A stretch of 7,789 nt of DNA from Methanosarcinales archaeon (GTDB lineage Archaea; Halobacteriota; Methanosarcinia; Methanosarcinales; Methanosarcinaceae). A program made the position numbers and the translations under genes. Where the stretch lies: assembly GCA_012329085.1 (NCBI GenBank), contig JAAXQB010000366.1:1-7789 (forward strand). The letters run 5' to 3'. Shown here one piece after another: positions 1 to 5,232 of the stretch. Positions within the stretch are counted from its first letter, which is position 1, and each line of letters starts with the position of its first letter. A model generated the notes under the pieces. The model had not been told where the DNA came from. It worked only from the letters and a program-made list of their open reading frames with translations, and made no database searches.

Positions 1-1
1 A

Positions 2-862
2 GTTGAAATTGTTGCTAATGAAATGGACGGGGAGCTTACAACTGCAGGAATTAAGGAAGGTGCAAAATGGACTGATATTGATTATAGAAATCCATGCGTT
101 TCATTAGATTTTGGGACTACATTAGATGGAAGAATTACAAATTCTGACACCCCTTATGCAAAAACGATTGGAAATTTTTGTGGATATGCAGGAGCAATTC
201 CTGATGCGATTATTAAAGGAACGGATAGAGTTGATAAAATTACAGGTACTGTTATTGATGTTTTTAATAATAAAAAAGTAAGTTCTTTTATAATTATGTT
301 AAAACAACAAAAAATAAAAGAATATGCAGAAAGAATATTAAAATTTATTATCATCGAAAAGGTTCCAGAAAATAGAACTGTATATGGAAGCGTTCCAGTA
401 AATCCTATGGCTGCAAAAGATATATCTGTATGTTTGATAGGGTGTGATGTTGGTATAAATGGATCTGATTTAACTAAGCTATCTGAAATCGGAGCAGAAA
501 TGGACACTAAGCATGGTATTGGCTTTATTTTTGCTGTTATTGATGAAGTTATGTCGCAAGTGATATATAGACTTATAGCAGTTGCAAAAGAAGAAAAATT
601 ATTATCTCCTGATATTGTTATTGGAATTACAGGGCGTGCAGGACTCAATGGTAACAAACCAACACTTGTGCTTAAATATTTAGATAAACTTAATATTCAT
701 AAAAAAATAGAAGAACATGTTGTTTTTGTAGATGATGGTCTTGCAAGAGGCTCCGCAGTTATGGCACGATGTATGAATTCACTTGGAACTACATTTAATC
801 CACTTGGTGGAAATCGAGGTGCAAAGTGTATTCTTGGAGCACGAATTAAATTACAAAAATAA
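2..862 (+). CDS. Methanogenesis marker protein 14 (DUF2114-like), 3' part
   Basis: The frame is open from base 2 and ends at TAA 860-862, so the gene starts before the window. The ATG at 23 is internal, because the frame continues upstream as VEIVANE. About 286 residues are visible; from memory the family is about 450 long, so roughly the N-terminal third is missing. Visible segments are LDFGTTLDGRI (a DxGTT loop like the phosphate loop of ASKHA-fold ATPases), a Gly-rich GNFCGYAGAIPDAIIKG, GITGRAGLNGNKP, and a C-terminal VFVDDGLARGS...GGNRGAKCILGARIK. I recognise this as the methanogen-only marker 14 family, whose biochemical role is not established. Inference: the ASKHA-like layout recalls the RACE/RamA ATPases that reductively activate corrinoid proteins, so an activating role in methanogenesis is possible. 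No operon partner is visible; 528 bp separate it from the next plus-strand gene. Family assignment is from motif memory, not a search. Confidence 0.8.
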   Translation, partial: VEIVANEMDGELTTAGIKEGAKWTDIDYRNPCVSLDFGTTLDGRITNSDTPYAKTIGNFCGYAGAIPDAIIKGTDRVDKITGTVIDVFNNKKVSSFIIMLKQQKIKEYAERILKFIIIEKVPENRTVYGSVPVNPMAAKDISVCLIGCDVGINGSDLTKLSEIGAEMDTKHGIGFIFAVIDEVMSQVIYRLIAVAKEEKLLSPDIVIGITGRAGLNGNKPTLVLKYLDKLNIHKKIEEHVVFVDDGLARGSAVMARCMNSLGTTFNPLGGNRGAKCILGARIKLQK

Positions 863-966
863 ATTACTTGAAGCTTAAATTCAATATCTAAAATAAATAA
901 TATTATGGAACCACATGACATTAAAGGAGTGCCCCTTCATACTTTCGCAAATATTTATACATAATG

Positions 967-1149
967 TTAAGTAAGATATGACTTACTTTCTGCACTCTTG
1001 TACAATTTACAAAATTTATTTTTAATATTCAATTTCAATTCGCTTCCACAAACAATACAATGTGTTTGAGAAATTATTATAAATAATGGAGGTATCATTC
1101 CATTGTATTCGATTTCTGGAAGGTTTTGTATAATTTTTCCATTTTCCAC
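967..1149 (-). CDS. Possible small Cys-containing protein, unrecognised
   Basis: This is a 60-codon frame in a gap with no competing gene on the other strand. It starts at GTG 1149; the only other candidate is an internal ATG at 1098, and neither has a Shine-Dalgarno sequence. The product has a hydrophobic stretch MIPPLFIII (residues 18-26), then H30-C31-x2-C34-G and C47 (FCKLYK), resembling half of a zinc ribbon; a fourth ligand is not obvious unless His30 serves. I do not recognise the family. For coding: 60 sense codons in such AT-rich DNA are uncommon by chance, and the local base composition is slightly richer than the flanks. Against: weak start, no convincing promoter, and only three Cys. 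It could be a gene remnant. An inverted repeat (AAGTAAG at 969-975, CTTACTT at 982-988) overlaps the stop codon. Confidence 0.35.
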   Translation of the reverse strand: MENGKIIQNLPEIEYNGMIPPLFIIISQTHCIVCGSELKLNIKNKFCKLYKSAESKSYLT

Positions 1150-1198
1150 ATCTTTAAGCTTTATTTATTGATGTGTTTATTTTCTTTTAGAATGTGCA

Positions 1199-1225
1199 TA
1201 TATATTAATAAAGCGTTAATATATA
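1199..1225. repeat. AT-only inverted repeat
   Basis: Arms TATATATTAA (1199-1208) and TTAATATATA (1216-1225) are exact reverse complements around the 7-base loop TAAAGCG. It lies between the small minus-strand ORF and the PINA gene promoter. It could be a regulator site or simply reflect AT-richness; no run of T follows on either strand that would suggest termination. Confidence 0.4.
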
Positions 1226-1268
1226 ATAAATATTTCTATAAATATATGAATATCAACAACATTTAGAA

Positions 1269-1298
1269 AACTTATAAAGTTGATACATCAGAAAATTA
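1269..1298 (+). promoter_or_regulatory. Probable promoter of the PINA gene, palindromic TATA region
   Basis: AACTTATAAAGTT (1269-1281) is a near-perfect palindrome containing a TATA-like CTTATAAAG, followed by ATACATCAGAAAATT. The same 13 bases followed by a similar ATAC/AGAAAA stretch occur on the minus strand in front of hypF (about 7697-7665). A start site 22-27 bases after the TATA box would fall near 1298-1305, so the transcript would begin at or just before the hairpin at 1304-1318 and carry an untranslated leader of about 85-90 bases. Shared layout with the hypF promoter is observed; promoter function is inferred. Confidence 0.5.
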
Positions 1299-1301
1299 AC
1301 A

Positions 1302-1337
1302 CACATTCGTTCCGAATGAGTTATAAAAAATCTCAAA
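1302..1337 (+). repeat. Dispersed palindromic element, intergenic copy A
   Basis: Arms CATTCG (1304-1309) and CGAATG (1313-1318) enclose the triloop TTC. The 17 bases 1304-1320 are identical to the coding strand of the first hypF copy (reverse complement of 6642-6658), and resemblance continues to the right (GAGTTATAAAAAATCTC here, GAGCTATCAAAAATTTC in hypF). A 17-base exact match with several C and G in such AT-rich DNA is not expected by chance. It lies between the predicted promoter and the start codon of the PINA gene, in the same orientation relative to transcription as the hypF copies. Confidence 0.75.
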
Positions 1338-1390
1338 AAGTTAAATAATGGGATTAGATTAAATACATTTAGCACTTAAATAACTACAAT

Positions 1391-3211
1391 ATGAATAAAA
1401 AAAGCGAAGATACATTTAAAATAGTTCCAGATACAAGTGTAATTATTGACGGGCGAATATCCGAAAAAATTAAAAATAAGGAGTATCTTGGAGCTGAAAT
1501 ATATATAGCAGAAGCCGTAGTTTCTGAAATTGAGGCACAAGCAAATAAAGGGCTTATAATAGGTAGTAAAGGACTTGAAGAACTAAAAAATTTAAGAAAA
1601 TTAGCAGATGAAAATTATATTGAGTTAATTTTTACAGGTGTTCGACCAAATGCTGAACAAGTAAAGAGGGCAAAAAGTGGCGAAATTGATGCCATGATTC
1701 GAAAACTTGCAGTAAATCTAAATGCAATTTTTGTGACAGGTGATAAAGTACAAGCACAAATTGCAGAAATATATGGACTTGAAGTAGATTATATATATCC
1801 GCCCATGATTGAATTTGGACCTCTTATGATTGATAAATTTTTTACAAAGGATACAATGTCAGTGCATCTTAAACATAAAGTATTTCCAATGGCAAAAAAA
1901 GGAACAATTAAAGGTGTTCGATTTGAAAAAATAAGAAATTGGGTATGCACTTACAAAGAATTAAAAGAAATTTCAAGAGAACTTGTAGATAGAGCACGAT
2001 CCGATTTTGAATCATTTACAGAAATGACATTCAATGGTGCCCAAGTTCTTCAAATACGAGATTTACGAGTTGCGATTTCAATTTCACCATTTTCAGACGA
2101 TTTTGAAATTACAGCAGTGCGACCAATAATTACTGCATCCTTAGAAGATTATAAATTAAATGAAGAATTGAAGAAAAGAATTGCATCTCAAAGAGGCATA
2201 CTTATTGTAGGACCACCCGGAGCAGGCAAATCTACATTTGCCGCAGGAATTGCAACATATCTAAATGATGCAGGATGTATTGTAAAAACTATGGAATCTC
2301 CACGAGACCTTCAAGTTCCAAAAGAAATAACACAATATGCACCACTTGAAGGAAGTATGGAAAACACAGCAGATCTGCTTTTACTTGTAAGACCAGATTA
2401 TACAATATATGATGAATTACGAAAAACCCACGATTTCCATATATTTGCAGATATGCGTCTTGCAGGAGTTGGAATGATTGGCGTTGCACATGCAAATCGA
2501 CCAATAGATGCCATACAAAGACTTATAAGTAGAATAGAACTTGGAGTTATTCCACAAATTGTGGATACTGTAATTTATATAAATAAAGGCGAAATTGAAG
2601 CTGTACAAGTTCTTGAATTTATTGTAAAAGTGCCAGCAGGTATGGTAGAAGAAGATCTTGCACGACCTGTGATAATCGTATCAAATTTTGAAACAAAGTC
2701 CCCCGAATATGAAATATATTCCTATGGTGATCAAGTTGTAATAATGCCTGTTGGAAAAGAGAAAAAGAAGGCAACATGGAAATTAGCAGAAACCGAAATT
2801 CAAAATGCCATTGGAAGATATGCAGAAGGACCGATCGAAGTTGAAATTATATCAGATAATAAGGCAATTGTTAAAGTGTCAGAATTTGATATAGCACGAG
2901 TTATTGGGAAAGGAGGATACATAATAGATAAAATTGAAAATTCTCTTGGAATTCGTATAGATGTTCGAAAAATTGAAGATTTAAAACTAAGAAGCTACAC
3001 TCCTTCTATCGAATTTACAAAAAAACATTTACTACTAAATGTTCCAGAGGCAGCATCACAAAATGTAGAGATTTATATTGATAGTGAATATATATTTACA
3101 GCAACAGTCGGAAGGCAGGGGGATATACGAATAAAGCATAAAACGGAAATTGCATATCTCATCCAAGAAGCCATAGAAAATGATAATCGAATAGAAGTGA
3201 AAATGATTTAA
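1391..3211 (+). CDS. PINA-type ATPase with PIN, VirB11/PilT-like ATPase and KH domains
   Basis: 606 residues and apparently complete. The N-terminal PIN domain (about 1-150) keeps the nuclease acidic residues: D14 (VPDTSVIIDG), E46 (VVSEIEAQA), D100 (GEIDAMI) and D118 (VTGDK). A secretion-type ATPase core (about 200-440) has Walker A GPPGAGKST at 274-282. A type-I KH domain with the GxxG loop GKGG at 506-509 (ARVIGKGGYIIDKIE) follows, then a short beta-rich tail. Length and domain order match the euryarchaeal COG1855 family. The Sulfolobus relative PINA is reported as a hexameric ATPase that promotes Holliday junction migration and works with Hjc and Hjm, so a cytoplasmic role in recombination or replication-fork repair is the best inference; the KH domain also allows an RNA role. 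The start ATG has no Shine-Dalgarno sequence. The gene stands alone, with a probable promoter at 1269-1281 and a palindromic hairpin in its leader. Confidence 0.9.
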   Translation: MNKKSEDTFKIVPDTSVIIDGRISEKIKNKEYLGAEIYIAEAVVSEIEAQANKGLIIGSKGLEELKNLRKLADENYIELIFTGVRPNAEQVKRAKSGEIDAMIRKLAVNLNAIFVTGDKVQAQIAEIYGLEVDYIYPPMIEFGPLMIDKFFTKDTMSVHLKHKVFPMAKKGTIKGVRFEKIRNWVCTYKELKEISRELVDRARSDFESFTEMTFNGAQVLQIRDLRVAISISPFSDDFEITAVRPIITASLEDYKLNEELKKRIASQRGILIVGPPGAGKSTFAAGIATYLNDAGCIVKTMESPRDLQVPKEITQYAPLEGSMENTADLLLLVRPDYTIYDELRKTHDFHIFADMRLAGVGMIGVAHANRPIDAIQRLISRIELGVIPQIVDTVIYINKGEIEAVQVLEFIVKVPAGMVEEDLARPVIIVSNFETKSPEYEIYSYGDQVVIMPVGKEKKKATWKLAETEIQNAIGRYAEGPIEVEIISDNKAIVKVSEFDIARVIGKGGYIIDKIENSLGIRIDVRKIEDLKLRSYTPSIEFTKKHLLLNVPEAASQNVEIYIDSEYIFTATVGRQGDIRIKHKTEIAYLIQEAIENDNRIEVKMI

Positions 3212-3237
3212 TTAAAATTTTGATATTATACGGTGGT

Positions 3238-3245
3238 TTTATATA
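3238..3245 (+). promoter_or_regulatory. Candidate TATA box for the Cys-rich peptide gene
   Basis: TTTATATA lies 26 bases after the PINA gene stop and fits the archaeal TATA consensus. Transcription would start near 3270, giving a leader of about 100 bases. A second candidate, TTTATAAT at 3314-3321, would give a leader of about 25-30 bases. The sequence alone does not decide between them. Confidence 0.4.
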
Positions 3246-3358
3246 CTATAAATGCAATATTTAATATTATAACATTAGATAATCCTAATAGCCAATTGTA
3301 ATTTAGAATGTATTTTATAATCAAATTATAAGGTTAATCTAACATTTAATAAATATAT

Positions 3359-3363
3359 AGGAG
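3359..3363 (+). promoter_or_regulatory. Strong Shine-Dalgarno of the Cys-rich peptide gene
   Basis: AGGAG is followed by a 7-base spacer (ATACAAT) and ATG 3371. This is the only clear Shine-Dalgarno sequence in front of any gene in the window, and it is the main support for this short ORF being translated. Confidence 0.75.
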
Positions 3364-3370
3364 ATACAAT

Positions 3371-3538
3371 ATGAAAGATATTAAAGAACTACCAATACTA
3401 TCATTTTCAGCCGTATATTCGGCAGCGCTTAATGCAAATTATACTAATTATAGAAAAACCACTAATCATAGTTGTAGTGGCAATTGTGGAGATGAATGCA
3501 GTGGCACATGCGAGGATAAATGTGGTTGCGACAAATAA
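3371..3538 (+). CDS. Six-cysteine small peptide, possible modified-peptide precursor
   Basis: 55 codons, ATG 3371 to TAA 3536-3538, with AGGAG at the right spacing and a terminator-like hairpin directly after the stop. The N-terminal 33 residues contain no Cys and look like a leader (MKDIKELPILSFSAVYSAAL). The C-terminal 22 residues carry Cys at 35, 39, 43, 47, 51 and 53: five at exact four-residue spacing separated by SGN, GDE, SGT and EDK, then a final CGC. There is no membrane segment or convincing signal peptide. This leader-plus-Cys-core design resembles SCIFF-like and related ranthipeptide precursors, including Cys-rich peptides described in methanogens beside radical SAM maturases. No maturase is visible here, so that is inference. 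The alternative is a small metal-binding protein. The minus-strand frame across it lacks comparable signals. Existence as a gene is well supported; function is open. Confidence 0.75.
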   Translation: MKDIKELPILSFSAVYSAALNANYTNYRKTTNHSCSGNCGDECSGTCEDKCGCDK

Positions 3539-3543
3539 CAATT

Positions 3544-3591
3544 TTTCAATCGAATATGTGCCATACATATAGATTGAAATTTTGATTTTTT
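3544..3591 (+). terminator. Terminator-like hairpin after the Cys-rich peptide gene
   Basis: TTTCAATC (3544-3551) pairs with GATTGAAA (3572-3579), and inside it ATATGT (3554-3559) pairs with ACATAT (3565-3570) around the loop GCCAT. This gives 14 base pairs with a small asymmetric internal loop. A T-rich tract (3580-3591) follows on the plus strand. It begins six bases after the stop codon, consistent with transcription ending here, since archaeal termination depends mainly on the T tract. Confidence 0.6.
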
Positions 3592-3841
3592 GCAATTAGA
3601 GCATCCATTTAAAGTAATGCTTTAAAAATGTAAATGTGACATGGTATTTACATTATATTAACAATAATTCTTTTTTATCATATTTTATTACATGTAAAAT
3701 ATTTCACTCTGTAAATATAATTTAAAATTTAATTTAAAATTTTAATTTTGAATCATTTTAGATAATAGGTTCGATTTAAGAGTTAAAACATTTATTTTCT
3801 TCTGAAATTTATTGACTAAATTATTTTCATTTACCTCAACA

Positions 3842-3883
3842 TCTCATTATTTATGTCTCATTATTTATGTCTCATTATTTATT
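3842..3883. repeat. 14-bp tandem repeat, three copies
   Basis: TCTCATTATTTATG occurs at 3842-3855 and 3856-3869, exactly repeated, and a third copy at 3870-3883 differs only in its last base. No reading frame uses it convincingly: the longest plus-strand frame through it is eleven codons. Probably a slippage-generated repeat. Confidence 0.9.
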
Positions 3884-3984
3884 CTTGAATAATTTATACA
3901 TAATTATTTTTAGAAATGCAAAAAATATTATTTTTATATTGTAATGTTACAAACTGTTATAAACATACAATACAGTTTGATAGA

Positions 3985-4008
3985 ATGTGTTCCCACATAT
4001 TTATTTTT
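3985..4008 (+). terminator. Hairpin with T tract in the gap
   Basis: ATGTG (3985-3989) pairs with CACAT (3994-3998) around the loop TTCC, followed by a T-rich tract ending in seven T. The shape is that of a plus-strand terminator, but no gene lies just upstream. It could end a read-through transcript or a small RNA from about 3700-3985, or it could be chance. Confidence 0.3.
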
Positions 4009-4026
4009 TTATCTTCTACATATACA

Positions 4027-4155
4027 TTAAAAACTATAGCATTTGTTCTTTAAATTTTTTATTCGCAGATTACGCAGATTTTTTATTGGATTTTTAATTA
4101 TAATATACCCCAATGCAATTAATGCTATAAAAAAAAGATAATCATTTATGTACAA
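4027..4155 (-). CDS. Doubtful 42-residue membrane-like ORF
   Basis: A minus-strand frame runs from TTG 4155 to TAA 4027-4029. The product has a hydrophobic segment (residues 6-20, YLFFIALIALGYIII) followed by a strongly basic tail containing NLRNLR, the translation of the CGCAGATT double repeat. The one-segment plus basic-tail pattern is typical of small membrane proteins. It lies downstream of a minus-strand copy of the palindromic promoter-like element (4259-4279). Against it: no ATG or GTG start, no Shine-Dalgarno sequence, an AT-rich setting where hydrophobic frames arise by chance, and a repeat-derived tail. I would not annotate it without transcript evidence. Confidence 0.15.
   Translation of the reverse strand: MYINDYLFFIALIALGYIIIKNPIKNLRNLRIKNLKNKCYSF
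4064..4080. repeat. CGCAGATT direct repeat
   Basis: CGCAGATT occurs at 4064-4071 and 4073-4080, separated by a single A, inside otherwise extremely AT-rich sequence. From memory, repeats of this type (AATCTGCG on the other strand) are scattered in many unrelated prokaryotic genomes. The sequence shows only the two tandem copies here. Confidence 0.7.
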
Positions 4156-4258
4156 GAGTATGTAAAATAATATTCATATTGGGGGCTATTATAAACCACA
4201 CTTCTATTATTTTTAATAATTTCCGAGAAATACGAGAAAAAAGGAAATTTCTCTTGGC

Positions 4259-4279
4259 ATATAACTTTGCAAGTTATAT
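4259..4279. promoter_or_regulatory. Palindrome with AACTT/AAGTT core, intergenic copy
   Basis: ATATAACTT (4259-4267) and AAGTTATAT (4271-4279) are exact reverse complements around TGC. Both the palindrome and its left flank (GAAATTTCTC, 4245-4254) match the hypF promoter region (7666-7702). Read on the minus strand, it is followed by an AGAGAAATTTCC stretch as in the hypF promoter, so if functional as a promoter it would drive transcription leftward into the gap. It could equally be an operator or the end of a repeat element. Confidence 0.5.
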
Positions 4280-4282
4280 ACT

Positions 4283-4309
4283 AACGCTCATTTTTTCCAA
4301 ATGAGCTAT
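4283..4309 (+). repeat. Dispersed palindromic element, intergenic copy B (diverged)
   Basis: Arms GCTCATTT (4286-4293) and AAATGAGC (4299-4306) enclose TTTCC. Over 27 bases it differs at three positions from the coding strand of the first hypF copy (reverse complement of 6638-6664). One C-G pair of the hypF stem is replaced by T-A on both arms, a compensating change; the adjacent innermost pair is lost. It begins four bases after the AACTT/AAGTT palindrome, an association also seen at 1269-1318. Confidence 0.7.
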
Positions 4310-4396
4310 TGAAAATAATATCATTTATTGTTTCCATATTGCTATTTTTTTGTATTGGTGTTAATTTCGTTGATAGATAAATTTTACAATTATGTG

Positions 4397-4418
4397 TAAA
4401 TTAAATTCCTTTAATTTA
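4397..4418 (-). terminator. Hairpin after dapF
   Basis: TAAATTAAA (4397-4405) and TTTAATTTA (4410-4418) form a perfect nine-base-pair A/T stem with a TTCC loop, starting four bases beyond the dapF stop. It is symmetric, so it would form in either transcript. The minus-strand T tract after it is weak, so it may stabilise the 3' end rather than terminate. Confidence 0.4.
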
Positions 4419-4422
4419 AATA

Positions 4423-5232
4423 TTACAAAATTTCATTGTCATCTATCGCCCCTCTAAATACAGTCGTTGCAGTCCCTTCCATAAATGCAATATCATTTTC
4501 AATAGATATATTTAAAATTCCACCCTTTGTTTTTATAATCGACTTTGAATTTACTTTTCCAAGCATGTGTGCAACAAAAGCCGCTGCAACTGAACCTGTC
4601 CCACAACTTAATGTTTCAGCCTCAACACCTCGCTCATAAGTTCTAATTTCAATTTTCTCTTTTGAAATTACCTTTGCAAAATTAACATTTGTGCCATTAT
4701 ATTGTTCAAATGTAGAATCGTATCTAATTTTTGGTGCAATATCCATTATACTAAATTTAAAATCCTCTACAAAAATTACCGTATGCGGAACTCCTGTATT
4801 TAATGAATATACCTCAAGTCCATGTAGATTATATTTGTTATAATTGAATGGTTTTCCCATATTAACTTTTATCCACAATTCCTCTTCTTTTTTTTGCAAA
4901 GATACCGTTAAAATACCTGCAAGAGTTTCTACTGAAATATTGTTAGAATTTAAATCTATGTATCCTTTATCAAAAGCATATTTGACAAGACAACGAATAC
5001 CATTTCCGCACATTTCAGGCTCCGATGCATCTTCTTGAAAAAGTCGCATTTTAATATCTGCTTTTTTAGATTTTGATATAAAAAGCACACCATCTGCACC
5101 AATTCCAAATCTTCGATTGCAATATTTCACTGCAAATTCTGGCTTTTTATCATCTAATATTTGCGTGTTATCCATTTCATCGATTAAAATAAAATCGTTT
5201 CCATTTCCATGTAATTTTGTAAATTCTATCAT
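4423..5232 (-). CDS. dapF: Diaminopimelate epimerase
   Basis: 269 residues, a normal length. DapF interconverts LL- and meso-2,6-diaminopimelate without cofactor, the step before decarboxylation to lysine, in the cytoplasm. Both catalytic cysteines are present: C75 in EMCGNGIRC and C210 in ETLSCGTGS. Other family signatures are HGNGNDF (8-14), FGIGADGVL (42-50), NTGVPHTV (145-152) and YERGVEAET (199-207). The two homologous half-domains are intact. The ATG at 5232 overlaps the hypF stop in ATGA, so translation is probably coupled and dapF depends on the hypF transcript; no separate promoter is needed. A hairpin follows the stop. Identification is firm. Confidence 0.97.
   Translation of the reverse strand: MIEFTKLHGNGNDFILIDEMDNTQILDDKKPEFAVKYCNRRFGIGADGVLFISKSKKADIKMRLFQEDASEPEMCGNGIRCLVKYAFDKGYIDLNSNNISVETLAGILTVSLQKKEEELWIKVNMGKPFNYNKYNLHGLEVYSLNTGVPHTVIFVEDFKFSIMDIAPKIRYDSTFEQYNGTNVNFAKVISKEKIEIRTYERGVEAETLSCGTGSVAAAFVAHMLGKVNSKSIIKTKGGILNISIENDIAFMEGTATTVFRGAIDDNEIL

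Larger units (their letters stand above)
3592..4422. other. Long AT-rich gap holding repeats and hairpins
   Basis: About 830 bases with no convincing gene and no tRNA or rRNA. Contents not listed separately: a hairpin with arms TTTAAAG (3608-3614) and CTTTAAA (3620-3626); a hairpin with arms AATGTAAAT (3627-3635) and ATTTACATT (3646-3654); TTTAAAATTTAA followed by a near-repeat of itself at about 3721-3745; an inverted repeat CAAACTG (3950-3956) and CAGTTTG (3973-3979); and an inverted repeat AATTTCC (4218-4224) and GGAAATT (4243-4249). The density of structure is higher than in the gap at 863-1390 and suggests a regulatory or repeat-accreting region between two convergent transcription units. 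Confidence 0.6.

Noticed and set aside
154..657. 167-codon minus-strand frame inside the marker 14 gene
   Set aside because: It is the antisense shadow of a recognised conserved protein, and its translation has no recognisable motifs.
905..967. 20-codon plus-strand ORF starting MEPHDIKGVPLH
   Set aside because: Too short, no Shine-Dalgarno sequence at the correct spacing, and no recognisable family. It could be a gene remnant, but the sequence does not show it.
3407..3595. 62-codon minus-strand frame opposite the Cys-rich peptide
   Set aside because: It lacks a ribosome binding site, overlaps the terminator-like hairpin, and the plus-strand gene has clear start and end signals. Its hydrophobic look follows from being antisense.
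3764..3785. GGTTCGA resembling a tRNA T-loop
   Set aside because: The flanking bases do not form a T stem, and no acceptor, D or anticodon arms can be found around it.
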